The notes beneath the pieces were generated by a model. The model did no database searches. It worked only from the letters and a program-made list of their open reading frames with translations, and was not told the origin of the DNA. From contig NC_045429.1 in the NCBI RefSeq assembly GCF_902635505.1, positions 425,285,669 through 425,349,668 on the forward strand: a DNA stretch of 64,000 bases, in the 5' to 3' direction. Shown here in pieces: positions 22,785-32,849 of this stretch. The first letter of the stretch is position 1; each line of letters starts with the position of its first letter. A program made the position numbers and the translations under genes. Source of the DNA: Sarcophilus harrisii (Eukaryota; Chordata; Mammalia; Dasyuromorphia; Dasyuridae).

Positions 22785-23110
22785 ATCTATGAACAATCTA
22801 TCTTTTCAATGCACTCTCTTCTTGGTCTTTTGCATCTAGCTTCCACCAATCACTCTATAAAACTTTTAGGTCACCAATGCCAGGCTGACAATTACCAAAT
22901 CCTATGGCCTTTTATTCTTTCTTACTATTTGCCCCTCTATCATATATGACCCTACAAATTATTCTGCTCCATACTTGTGTTCTGAGACACCACTTTTCTA
23001 GTGATTTTTTTTACTCTTCTATTCTTCATCTGTATTCTCTTCTGGCATGTCATCTTTTTCCTGACAGCTTAACGTGTATGTTCCCCCAACATTCTGTAAT
23101 AGTTTCTTTT
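22560..23110 (+). mobile_element. L2 LINE, ORF2 region, with a 32-A insertion
   Basis: 'accaatcactctataaaacttttaggtcaccaatg' and 'aaatcctatggccttttattc' match the L2 ORF2 block that also appears at 1.95 kb. A run of 32 A at 22750-22781 splits the copy. Coding potential is lost. Confidence 0.7.
22750..22781. repeat. Poly-A tract of 32
   Basis: Uninterrupted 32 A inside an L2 copy. It could be the tail of a very short retroposed fragment or an expanded A run. Confidence 0.9.
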
Positions 23111-23139
23111 CTCTCTGTTCTTTCTTCCTTAACAGTATC

Positions 23140-23850
23140 ATATAAATGAGGTGAAATAGGAAAGGCAAATGGTGGTAGGTAATATGAAGAGACTGAAAAT
23201 CATTACACAGAATAACTAAGAGAGATTCATCTGACAGCAGCATGAAGGGTGGGTTGGTACCCATAATTCCTATAAGGACACAACTGCAGTAGATAAGGAG
23301 GTATAGATAGTACTAGCAGGGGTCCTCAAACTATGGCCTTCGGGCCAGATGCAACAGCTGAGGAAGATGATCCCCCTCACCCAGGGCTATGAAGTTTCTT
23401 TATTTAAAGGTCCACAAAACAAAGTTTTTGTTTTTACTTAGTCCGGCACTCCAACAGTCTGAAGGACAGTGAACTGGCCCCCTATTTAAAAAGTTTGAGG
23501 ACCCCTGCACTAGAGAGTAACAATGGGAACAGAAAAGATGGGGAAAATAGAACCTAACAAAACCTGGTAGCAAATTGAATATATACAAAAAACAAGGGAG
23601 AAGAATCCAAGATTTCTAATGTGGGAGACCAGTAAATGAAGGCAGCACTGACAAAAATAAAGTTAAAGGTTAAAAAAAAAAAAAAAACAAAACTTAGTTT
23701 TAGACATGTTGTAACAGTCCTGATAAGAAATAAGGATGAAAATATCTGACAAGTGATTAGAGATGAGAGCTCAGATAAAAAGGTCAAGGCTAGAGAAAAA
23801 AAATTGGGAGACAGCTACATATAAACAAGCATTAAAGTCAAGGGGATGAC
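23140..23850 (-). mobile_element. L2 LINE split by a hAT element
   Basis: Plus-strand sequence on both sides of 23319-23517 reads as L2 ORF2 in reverse ('acttagttttagacatgttgtaac' at 23690, for example, fits 'agttttggacatgttgag'). The A run at 23670-23686 lies in it. Confidence 0.6.
23319..23517. mobile_element. Small hAT transposon copy B, complete
   Basis: Ends 'caggggtcctcaaact' and 'agtttgaggacccctg' are perfect inverted repeats of 16 bases. Length 199, no coding capacity, so it depended on a transposase from elsewhere. Flanks are 'agtactag' and 'cactagag'; these share 'actag' but are not a clean 8-bp duplication. Copy A is at 13118-13298. Confidence 0.92.
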
Positions 23851-24089
23851 TATGGGCATATATCTAAAGCACTTTGCAAACCTTAAATTGTTTTCCCAAG
23901 ATCTCCTTCCCAGTCTGACTTCACATAATACATGGTTTTGCAGTGCATAGAGATGCACTGATATAACATTCTATTATAGTTATCTGTACTTGCATCTCAG
24001 GGAGTTCTTATCCAAATGTGGTATTTACTTGTAAGAACTAGGATGTTACATAGCAGATGCTTAATAAATTAATGAACTTTTATCTCCTA

Positions 24090-24725
24090 TCACCTACCTT
24101 TGCCTCCTAACAAAACTTCCTACCCTCAATCCAGTCTATATATGCAGCTCAATAATACCATTGATTTTATTCTTTCCCCTCTCAAAAATGTTCCATGCTT
24201 CACCCATTGCCTATATAATAAAGCCTTAATTTCGTAGGTAGACACTCCCAAACCAAACCCCTTCAAGGCTCTGGATCCAACTTCGATTTCTAGCTTTTTT
24301 TCTCACCCTTTCCTTTTTAAGTTCCCTATGCTCCACCTAAACCAAAATGAGCTATTCCTCAAACATGCCCTGCACTTCCTGTATACTGGGCCTTTGTTCA
24401 CCCCAGAATCCTCTCTACAATGTCTGGAATACTTCAGTTTCCTCCCCCTCCAGCATCCTGCCCTACACATACTGATATCTTAACCAGTGTACAAGGTTCA
24501 ACTTGAAAGCCACCTCCTCCACTGAAATCACATCCTGAATTCCTCCAAAAGGAAGTAATCTCTCCCTAATCTATTTTCAAAATTCCTTTATTTGTATATC
24601 AATATCCCATTCAGCAATTCTAGTTATCTGCTTTTATTTTCTCTCTCCAATTAGGTAATAAACACTTTAAGTACAGATTCCCTGTCCAATCCATCTGTGT
24701 AAAGCCTAGAATGGGGCACTGTGAA
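24090..24725 (+). mobile_element. L2 LINE, long 3' part
   Basis: 'caatccagtctatatatgcagc', 'gcctttgttcaccccagaatcc', 'caacttgaaagccacctcctcc' and 'ccaattaggtaataaacac' follow L2 over 630 bases. Confidence 0.75.
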
Positions 24726-24726
24726 A

Positions 24727-24985
24727 AGGCAGCACTGGCATTGTACAAAGAACAATAGATTTAGAGGCATGAAAACAAAGTATGAGAATCCAAGTCATTC
24801 ATTTTTTCAGCCATGTGACTGCTAGCAATCACTTAATTTATCAGCGTCCTCTTAAGAGCATATTTCTTACACAATTCACCTCACAGGATTATAATTACAT
24901 ATATGTTTGTAAACCTGAAAATACCATCTAAATGACTTATTCCTGCACACATAAGGCACTCAAACATTTGTTGAATTAAATTTTA
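24727..24985 (+). mobile_element. MIR (CORE-SINE), diverged
   Basis: 'aacaatagatttagaggc', 'gccatgtgactgctagcaatcac', 'cctcacaggattataattac', 'cacataaggcactcaaac' in MIR order. Confidence 0.6.
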
Positions 24986-25206
24986 AGTCAGGATAGGATT
25001 AACTCATTACCCTCTCTCCTTCATTGGTTCAACCAAAGTAGATGGTAAGATTATTTCCAAATAAAAATATTTTAAAGGTTATGTTCATAAAGATGGTTGG
25101 GGAGACAATTTAAACTGGCACAGAACAATGCAAGAGAGAAAATTTGATGATTATTATACACAAGGAACTGTGCTAGGCACTAGGGATTGTAAAACAAAAC
25201 AAAATA

Positions 25207-25734
25207 TTGATGTGGGAAAGATTCCTTTCTAGATTCCCACCCCCTCCCAGTTAAAGGGTAAATTACCCTTTAACTCACAAATCCTGGTCCCTTTGAATTC
25301 CAACAGAAGATCCGGACCTTTCTCAGCCCCACCCGGATCTGAGCCAACTTTGGGGCTACACCCAAAAGCCTCTGGAGCTAAATCTCCCATTATAAAAGGG
25401 ACACTCTAGGACCCACTCTTTGCAGAGATTCCAAACATGCTAGCCATGTGAGGACCCCCCACTGGGCCCTCTGTCCCTTGCCTTTCTTATCTCTACCTTC
25501 ACCTATACTTTAACCTTGCTTACCCAATAATAAACCTCTTTTATCAATCTAGCTCTGGGGCCAAGAAATGCCTTTATTGGGGACTCGCGCCACTACTAGA
25601 CCTCATTTACCGCCATATCCTTGCGCCAAATCCAAGGGGGTTGCAGGGGAGCTTTGTTAGACTCCCTGTATCCCAAACCTGCCAGTAGACCTCAACCCTA
25701 ATTTCATTTAGGTACCCCAAATCTAGATCTCAGC
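25207..25734 (+). mobile_element. Solo LTR of an endogenous retrovirus (probably ERV1-like), fossil
   Basis: About 525 bases that split an L2 copy, with TATA box 'tataaaa' at 25391-25397 and polyadenylation signal 'aataaa' at 25529-25534. This order (U3, short R, U5) and the spacing suggest an ERV1/gamma-like LTR read on the plus strand. The edges could be TG...CA at 25211-25732, or a 4-bp AATA duplication (25203-25206 and 25735-25738) could set them at 25207-25734. No internal virus sequence or second LTR is present. Younger than the L2 it entered. Confidence 0.8.
25249..25275. repeat. Perfect hairpin in the LTR U3
   Basis: Two 13-base arms ('agttaaagggtaa' and its reverse complement) are separated by one base. 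Confidence 0.9.
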
Positions 25735-26509
25735 AATAGTTCCTGCCTTCGGAGAGCTCACAATCTACTAGGGAACAGAAATACACAGAGAAGTAAGCCA
25801 AGATAATATGAAGAGGCAGAGGCACTCACAACCAAAGGATTCTAGGAGACAACCTCTGAGTTAAGTCTGAATGAAGAATCTGGAAGATAGAGATGAGATT
25901 GGAATACATTCCCGGTATGATGAATAGCTTATGCAAAAGAAACGAGGCAAGAGATGGTAAGTCTATTTCAAAAACGTCTAACAGTTCAGATTGGCTAAAA
26001 AGTACAATTCATGAAGAGAAATATTACAGAATAAGAGTGGAAAGGTAAACTAGAGTCAAATTTCAGTGGGTCTTATTAAATTCCAGGCTGAGGAATTTGA
26101 ATTGTGTCCCTGATGCAACAGGAAGCCATGAACGGTTATAAAGCAGCGAAGTAACTAGGGTCTATCAAATTTGTGCCTAAGGCCTATTATTTCAGAGAAC
26201 AGAGACTCTGGAAGCAGAAGACCAATTAAGAATTATTATAACTATCTAAACAAGAAGTGATTAGGGCCTCCAAAACCCCAAGGGTGTCGTGGACCTAATA
26301 ATAAAGTCAAACCAAAAAAGATTTCCAACTCTATCAACAAACTTCAATTGCTACTACTTTGATCCTGGGTTTCCTAATGTTGCCCCAGACCACAATGAAA
26401 CTTAGTTAAGCGCAGAAAGAAATACAAGTATATTTTGTTATTTTGTATCCTGTGACTAGGATAGTTCCTGAAAAAGAACTCATCCATTTTCAAAGCTCAA
26501 TATGATGAT

Positions 26510-27205
26510 GACCCTGTATTTTCAGTCTGATCTTATATTTCCAACTACTAACATTTTCCTGTGTCATCCTTTTATTTCAAATTTAGCACATCCAAAACTG
26601 ATCCCATTTCTTTCCTAAAGTTCCCCAAACCACTTCACTATCCTCTATCACCGTCACTCCAATCATTCTCTTTCCTATAAAATCAGTCTCAAATTTCTGT
26701 CTGGCTTTCAGCCTCATGATTCCCCACCCCCTCCTAATAATACTGTCCCAACACATCTAGCAAATTTACTTCTCTATCCCCAAATGAAACCCTAAGCTGA
26801 TGCCAATTTCTTAATTGCAATGCATATTCCTGTTTCCACACCTTCCCTCATAGTCTTTTCCATCTCATAAATTCTTTATCTCTATTCACCTTACCATACA
26901 TGCTCACCCTTCTTGGAATCCAAATTCTATTTATTCTTCAAAGCTCTAGCTCAAATACAATTCTTCAATAAGCTTCTACTTATTCTTCCAGTACTTATAG
27001 TTTATACCAACAATTAAGCACTTAATTGTACATTCTTGCATTGACAGTTTTCTGGTATATGTCTTGTTTTCTTAACTAGATAAGATTTTTGAAATTAGGG
27101 ACTTTATCTCTTACAAGTATTTTATACTTGTATTCCTATCCCACTGTTCAACCTGTGCATGCATAGTAGGTCCTTAATAAATATTTGTTGACTGATTGTT
27201 CCCCT
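26510..27205 (+). mobile_element. L2 LINE, long 3' part
   Basis: Ends with 'catgcatagtaggtccttaataaatatttg', the L2 terminus. Upstream 'tagcacatccaaaactgatccc' fits ORF2, and 'tccaaattctatttattcttcaaagctct' the 3' region. Confidence 0.8.
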
Positions 27206-27209
27206 CTAT

Positions 27210-27790
27210 TAGCACAAATAATTGAAAGCAAACTATTTCTTAGAGAAGATAAAGGGATGAGACAGAACCCTAGAACACACACAGTTAAGAATGATCCTGA
27301 GTAGGTGGAAGGAATAGAACCCAGTCTTTTTCAATCTCTGATTTCCAGAATCCAAGGGAGATGACAATCTGCTCCTTCAAGAGCTAAATCATAATCTTTT
27401 GCCAGTGACATCACAAGTGCACAACTCTGGTAACAATTATGAGGTCAGGTATATTTAGGCCAACTGTTTAATGTGAAAGATAGCTAACAATATTTTATAA
27501 ACTTTAAGGGGCTAATTTGCCCTTTAAAAATTGGTCAAAATTTTTCAAATAAATTTACTCTAGAAGGAAAGGTCTTGATAAAATTTGATTCAATCTGTTT
27601 TTCTCTAATCCCCTATTTTAGATACTATGTTTGAGGGGGAGAGAGAATTTATTTCTCATTAGATCAATGCAATCCATCAGAGCTCTTGATACTTGTGACT
27701 GATTAAATGGCTCCGGTTATTACATGAAAAATTCATGGGTCTAAAAGGCTTCAAGGCCAGTATGGACCCCCTAAAAGGGGTTTGCTATAA
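27210..27790. other. No feature recognised
   Basis: No exon or named repeat found. Confidence 0.5.
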
Positions 27791-27796
27791 GACACA

Positions 27797-28035
27797 TGTG
27801 GGGCAGTTTGATGGCACAAGGAATAGAATACCAGGCATGGAGTCAGGAAGTTTTATTTTACAGAGTTCAAACCTCCTGACCTCAGATACTTATTAGCTTC
27901 ATGTCCCAGAACAAGTCATTTAACCCTATTTGCCTCAAGCTTCTTCATCGTGTCAAATGAAACGAAGAAGGAAATGGCAAACTACAGTATCTTTGCCAAA
28001 AAATTCCAAATAAGAGTCTCAAAGTCTGACAGAAC
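27797..28035 (+). mobile_element. tRNA-headed SINE with RTE-like tail (MAR1 type)
   Basis: Head 'tggggcagtttgatggcacaa', body 'cctcctgacctcagatact' and 'aacaagtcatttaaccct', then 'gaaggaaatggcaaactacag' and 'atctttgccaaaaa', as in the copies at 4.4, 39.9 and 53.6 kb. Confidence 0.8.
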
Positions 28036-28039
28036 TTTT

Positions 28040-28685
28040 AGTACACTTAGTTTTCAATTATCCACAAGTTGAATTGTTTATTTTACACTATTATAAGGAA
28101 AATTCCAGGATACCTCTACTAGGCTATTTAGCATGCCACCATGTTAAGAAGATTTTATAAGTGCAATAGAAAAAGGATAACTTCCTAGATAAGAGAAATT
28201 TTAGCCTGGGTACTAGAAGACATAAATTGGTCAAGAAAAAAGGGTAAAGATTACCTGAACACATACTAGTATTAGATGGCATGTTATCAGATCAGATAGT
28301 TCAAAATTTAATAGCAGCATAAACAAGAGAAAACATAACTCCATTAAGCTTTTTAATTATAATGCTATCCAAATAAAACACTTTTTGCACTATTCAATTC
28401 TGATTGCCTATACTATTGATCCCCTACAATCTTAAGATTGAAGACTAAAAACTGAATATACACAGATGGTGGACCCTTTTATTTTTGCTTACCACAAAAA
28501 CGTGAGGAACTTTTAGTTATATCCTTTTGGGATTCCCTGAATGTTAAACCACTCTGAGATGGATATAGAGAGATCTTTGTAAAATTAGGTTATTTGAAAT
28601 AGAACTGCTAGAGAAAACTGAAGCCCCAGCCAAGATACTCTGCATCCAAACTGGTTCAGAAGAGATGATAGGTTCTGATATATCT
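28040..28685. other. No feature recognised
   Basis: No exon or named repeat found. Confidence 0.5.
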
Positions 28686-28689
28686 GTCT

Positions 28690-29175
28690 CCTCCGAACCA
28701 GAACTCTTAGCACATCATTCTTCTGCTCACAGGCTTACCATGATTCTCTAGTATGCAATGTTAACAAATCCAAACTCAGTTTGGCTTCCAAATCCCTTCT
28801 CCTTATAAGGCTCTATTTCATCATCACTTTCCATAACCTACTACTCTGACCCTTCATTCTAGTCAATCTTACATGTTTCCCCATTTTTCCCATATAGGTG
28901 CTCATTTCTGCTCACCAACTTTTATGCATGCCACTTCCTCTAGCTAGAAATTTCTCTATCTCTTTGTTGTCTGCCAAAACCCGGGCAAAAACTATCTTCT
29001 CCAAGAAACGATGCATCATTGCTCCTTAGGATATGTTCTCTCAGCAATTTCCACTACATAAAACTGCGCCAGTTCAGATGCCGATTCATAAATATTAAGC
29101 CATGTTGTCTCTTTAAATAAACCAAAAGGCCCACAAGGGCAGGTATTCTTTCTACTGTATTTGGATTCTGTAGAA
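28690..29175 (+). mobile_element. L2 LINE 3' part
   Basis: 'aatccaaactcagtttggcttcc', 'tctagctagaaatttctctatc' and 'ccacaagggcaggtattc' follow L2, diverged. Confidence 0.6.
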
Positions 29176-29179
29176 TTCA

Positions 29180-30138
29180 TCAACAATATTCCAGAGTCAG
29201 GCTAGTGACAAATATACTCGGCCTCATCCCAATTCTTTCCCTGCTTCTTTGAGGTTTATTCAAACTATGGGCGGCATTTCAACCAGGGGATTTACTCCTG
29301 CCACAATTATAAATAGGTCATGGAGCCTGTCAGTAATAATTGAGCTAACTCTCACACAAAAAGTGAAGCATCGGAGTACTACTAATCTCTTTGGGTGTGT
29401 GACTTCAAAAAAAGCATTCCACTCCTCGTAGTATGTTTCTCAAAACATTGCTAGTGAAACAGGGGAGAAAAAAAATGAGTTTTTAGAATAATTTTAGGTT
29501 GGTTGTGCACCTTTACCTCAAACAACATCTATGACTTTAACAGATTACGCCTCCAAAATCCAATTCAATTCAGTACTGATTGTCCTAATTCATAATTCTG
29601 TAAGAGGAAGTTCTTTCTAAAGCTTTTATTTCACCGTGTATTTTAATTCTAGGGTCCAAGAGAGATAGAACAGTGTCTAAATTGTCTGAGTTTGAGGGGC
29701 TAAATTTCCAGATTCTGGAGAGGAATAGGTTACAACATAGTGAAAAATGCACTAGAATCTGTAACCAGAAATTTTACATTTTCTCAGAGCAATCTTTGGC
29801 ATTAAATCAAAGGGACAGGCTTAATTAGGCAGAAATGTGAGTAAATGATTCAGCTCTGGAACAGTCTGCTTTCTCCCCAACCTTCCTTCTCTATTCCAGT
29901 ACAAGAGTAGTCCTAAATCAGGTAAGTCAGTGGTCAACTCTTGATCACTAACCTAATGAAGGATGTGATGGTCCAAAATGGTAAAGAATCCAAAACTTAT
30001 TTGGAATGTATTTTTTCGATATTTTTTTCCCCTTTTCAAATGTTTTTCTTGGGCTATTACTATTGATTAATATGTTCAATTAAGTAGGGAGGTAGCCAAG
30101 ATGCAATATTTTTAAAAAAATTGCATTCAACAATTGCC
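29180..30138. other. Repeat-poor sequence upstream of the CpG island
   Basis: No transposon remnant recognised over nearly 1 kb, unlike the rest of the window. No exon seen. It could contain promoter-near regulatory DNA. Confidence 0.4.
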
Positions 30139-30264
30139 TACATTTCATTTGTCAATTTCAATTCTCTTATAATATATTATCCATTACATTGGGGCATTAT
30201 TACATTTCATTTGTCGATTTCAATTCTATTACTATTACTATTATCCATTACACTGGGGCATTAT
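30139..30264. repeat. Tandem duplication of about 63 bp
   Basis: Two direct copies, 30139-30200 and 30201-30264, both running from 'tacatttcatttgtc' to 'ggggcattat'. They differ by a few substitutions and a 'tactat' repeat in copy 2. Confidence 0.95.
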
Positions 30265-31074
30265 TGTGGCCAATCCACAATGGGGACAATAGAGAAAGGG
30301 GTAAAACTGAATGCTAAATTTCAATTATCAGTTAACTACTGAGAAACAAGGAGGATAAACAGGTTAAATCAATGATTTGTTGGTCTTGTTAACTTGTGAT
30401 TTATACTCAGGGACATGTTTAAGCTACAGACTCCGATCCCTCTAGCCACCCCGAGCTGCCTTCTTTCTCAACCCATCAATGGATGAGTATGTCAGTAATA
30501 CAAATGCATTTTCTCATTAAAACTAAGTATAACGTGAGGAAGGGGGAGAGGGAGAATCTTCTCATTTAAAAAAAAAAAATTCCAAAACTAAAAATAAACA
30601 AATTGGGAATTGACATTCCGATTTGTCCTCCATTGATGAAGGCAGTGATTACGAACTGACTATACCTTTCTACGAATTTCCCAACTATGGAAGAGACTAT
30701 TTGCTTCAAAGAGACCTACGGAATACAATCGAAAAGTAGTCTACGGCTGGCAAAGACTTCAGGGTCAGTAACTTTACACGAAAAGTAGGAAAACAAAAGT
30801 TGAGCGGCTTCTTTCTCCCGGCTTCTCCCGACTGCCGAGGGCCTCCTGCAGGGCTGAAAGTTGCCCGTGGGGGGTCGGCTGCGGAGGACTCGAGAGCGCC
30901 CGGACCAGCCAGAGAACCAGCCCTTCCCCGGTGGAGTCCCCACGCACGAACTAGTCACCGGGGCCGAGCCCGGAGGAAGCAGGGCTAAAAATATCGCGGG
31001 CCAGTAAACAAGCCAGAGGCCAGCCCGTGACCACGGCCAGGCGGCCGGAGCGGCCCCGCCACCGCCACTCCCTC

Positions 31075-31086
31075 ACTCACCCCTCC
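31075..31086 (-). other. Candidate splice donor, minus strand
   Basis: Minus strand GGAGGG|GTGAGT, with the intron starting at 31080. It would end a first exon of roughly 700 bases if transcription starts near the TATA box at 31.81 kb. Confidence 0.4.
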
Positions 31087-31556
31087 GCTTCTCAAGTTTC
31101 CAGCCTCCCCCGACAACTTTCCCCTCGGCCCGAAATAAGGAGAGTGGACGAAGGCCCTTCGGTTGCCGCTTAGGGCCGCGTTTTGTGTACCGGAGCCGGC
31201 AGCTCGTTGCCAAGAGCGCCCGGGGTCGTTTAACGGGGCAGTTCCGCAAACTTAGGGGGCCCAAAAGCTCGAGCCAGGCGAAGGTCAGGGGTGACCCCCG
31301 AAAGTATCTCGGCACACCGACAAAGGGGTGGGGAAGGCTTCGGACGCGAAGGGTCCGACAGCGGACGGACTGAGGGAGTGAGAGAGGGAGGGGACAGGCG
31401 GCCGCACGCCGCCAGAGTCCCGGGGGGCGGGGGCTCCGTTACCCTAGGCCGCCGGGGCGGAGCGCGGGGCCCCGCAGCCTCTCCTCATCCCGCGACGACA
31501 GGCGACGCCCCCTCCCTCTCCGCCGACCCGGGTCCCTCCCCCCAGCCCAGGCGGCA

Positions 31557-31579
31557 GCGGCGGCGGCGGCGGCGGCGGC
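31557..31579. repeat. (CGG)n run, about 7 units
   Basis: A trinucleotide run inside the CpG island, typical of 5' untranslated regions. It gives Arg, Pro or Ala runs in different frames and explains the apparent open frames here. Confidence 0.95.
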
Positions 31580-31692
31580 AGCTCTTCACGAGCCAGTCCC
31601 GGCTCGCCTCTACCAACACCTCCCCGCTCTCTCCAAGCCCGGTACCCACTTCGACTCCGGCGGCTGGCCCTGAAGCGGCCACTCCTCAACCG

Positions 31693-31726
31693 TCCGGCCG
31701 GAAACTGGCGCCTGTTTCCGGCCGGA
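31693..31726. promoter_or_regulatory. Near-perfect 34-bp palindrome with ETS-like and E2F-like cores
   Basis: Arms of 13 bases ('tccggccggaaac' at 31693-31705 and its reverse complement at 31714-31726) flank 't-ggcgcc-t'; only the two central T positions (31706 and 31713) fail to pair. Each arm carries an ETS-like CCGGAA core, in opposite directions, and the centre has GGCGCC as in some E2F sites. Lies about 85 bases from the TATA box. Confidence 0.9.
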
Positions 31727-31797
31727 GTGGGTTGGTAGTGACACCTAAAGCCGCTGAGGCCGCTACCGCGGCCGAAGCCGAGGCCGCCTCCGGATCG

Positions 31798-31825
31798 GCC
31801 CCGCCCCCTTATAAGCCCCGCCCCC
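31798..31825. promoter_or_regulatory. Palindromic TATA box between two GC boxes
   Basis: 'cttataag' (31808-31815) is its own reverse complement and is flanked by GC-box sequences (31798-31807 and 31815-31825). It could direct transcription either way. TATA plus GC boxes in a CpG island is a known promoter layout. Confidence 0.65.
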
Positions 31826-31835
31826 TTACCTCGAT
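31825..31835 (-). other. Candidate splice donor, minus strand
   Basis: Minus strand TCGAG|GTAAGG, with the intron starting at 31829; a close match to the donor consensus. An exon using it would start further right (about 31.85-31.96 kb), upstream of the TATA box. Confidence 0.45.
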
Positions 31836-31960
31836 CTCTACCGCCCCGGCCGCCGCCGCCTCCGCCTCCGCCCCGCCCTGCAGTTAACCCGCGCGTGACC
31901 CTGTCTAGTCCGGCGCGAGCCCCACAGTGCCTTGTCCATCCGTCCGAGCGGAGCTGGGGC

Positions 31961-32685
31961 TTGGGGAGATGAGAAGGAGAGGGGGCTCGACAAAAATGAG
32001 GGGGGAAGAAAGGGGAGATGCTCTCTTAAATTCTCCTGATCTCCCATCCCGTTCTAGCCTGCCTTTCTTCCCCTTCCCTAAAGGACCAGTCCCCCCCGTC
32101 CGCCCTTTCATTAATGCACCGAAGGGCTGGATCCCCCAGGTTTGGGAGTTAGCTCCTGCAGGGTGGGACTGTGCACTGGTGCCTCGTGCAGTGCAGAGCA
32201 CAAAACAAACGTTTCAGGAATACTTGGTGATGAGGAAGTGTCGTGCCAAAGGAAATTTCAAACGCGTCCTAGGATTCCAACTTTCTGACATCTGCTTTTC
32301 ACGCCAAATTAATGTTTTATTGCCTGAATTATGTTCTAGTAAACCAGGATGCAAAGGTTTCCAATCAGCCTTCCTGTGCCCTGACAACTGCGTGAGTCTC
32401 ACCTGATTCAGTCAACTGTCAGTCCGCAAGCATTTATTAGGTTCTATACCGGGCAATAAATGTATAAAGAGACCAACTGTGGTGAGCCAGCTCAGTCTAG
32501 GAAACTTCCTGGGGGGACCCTCCAAGGAGGAGCCAGGGCTCGGGGAAGTTAATTCTCAGGTCTCCTGGGGTGCTACAAGAATTGCTAGTCTATGGGAGCA
32601 AAGGACACTTTTTTCTAGCTTCGTTCTGTGTTTTAGCAATGCGAGGCACGCCAATGGGTGAAGTACTGAACGAAAGAAATCCCCG
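31961..32685. other. Island shore without a supported gene
   Basis: A plus-strand open frame with an ATG at 31970 runs to 32406 (about 145 residues), but it shows no domain or bias I trust. A short L2 3' tip may lie at 32420-32475 (minus). A plus-strand first exon here cannot be excluded. Confidence 0.35.
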
Positions 32686-32699
32686 AGAAGACATTATTA

Positions 32700-32849
32700 G
32701 TCTTTATCACAATCTGCCTCTGTTTCCTCATCTGTGAAATAGCACTTGCCTCTCAGGGTTTTTGTGAGGATCAAATAACATAGATATTTGTAAAGTACTT
32801 AACACAGTGCTGGTGCCCGGTCGGTGCTTAATAAATGTTTGTTACTCAT
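32700..32849 (+). mobile_element. MIR (CORE-SINE), 3' half
   Basis: 'ctgtttcctcatctgtgaaat', 'ttgtgaggatcaaataaca', 'gtaaagtacttaacacagtgctgg' and 'cggtgcttaataaatg' fit MIR core and tail closely. The CpG island side is truncated. Confidence 0.85.

Larger units (their letters stand above)
25140..26330 (-). mobile_element. L2 LINE interrupted by a solo LTR
   Basis: 'ggaactgtgctaggcactagggat' (25162-25186) is the reversed L2 3' end. After the LTR it resumes with 'agttcctgccttcggagagctcacaatc' and continues through 'aaattccaggctgaggaatttg' and 'aacaagaagtgattagggcct' into ORF2. Confidence 0.85.
30800..31960. promoter_or_regulatory. CpG island, probable promoter and 5' end of a gene
   Basis: The only GC-rich, CpG-dense block in a window otherwise poor in CpG. 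It has GC boxes, a TATA box, a large palindrome and a CGG run. It lies in the longest repeat-free stretch. Two good splice-donor sequences lie on the minus strand (junctions at 31830/31829 and 31081/31080) and none as good on the plus strand inside the island, so I infer a minus-strand gene with its first exon(s) here and introns to the left. A divergent plus-strand transcript is possible. The gene is not identifiable, as I see no recognisable coding exon. Confidence 0.85.

Noticed and set aside
31485-31689. Overlapping minus-strand frames beginning 'MAASGPAAG' and 'MRSGRFRAS'
   Set aside because: The actual first codons are GTG and TTG, not ATG, and the two frames overlap the CGG run. No support as protein.
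31291-31887. 198-residue open frame in the CpG island, plus strand
   Set aside because: Its length follows from GC-rich sequence with few stop codons; the content is Arg/Ala/Pro/Ser runs from CGG repeats, no domain is visible, and the reading does not start at ATG.
31970-32406. Plus-strand frame of about 145 residues after the CpG island
   Set aside because: No recognisable domain, no donor or acceptor context to make it an exon, and it runs out of the GC-rich part into ordinary sequence.
32390-32406. Minus-strand TCAG|GTGAGA donor match right of the island
   Set aside because: It would need an exon to its right in non-CpG sequence with no promoter signal; probably chance.
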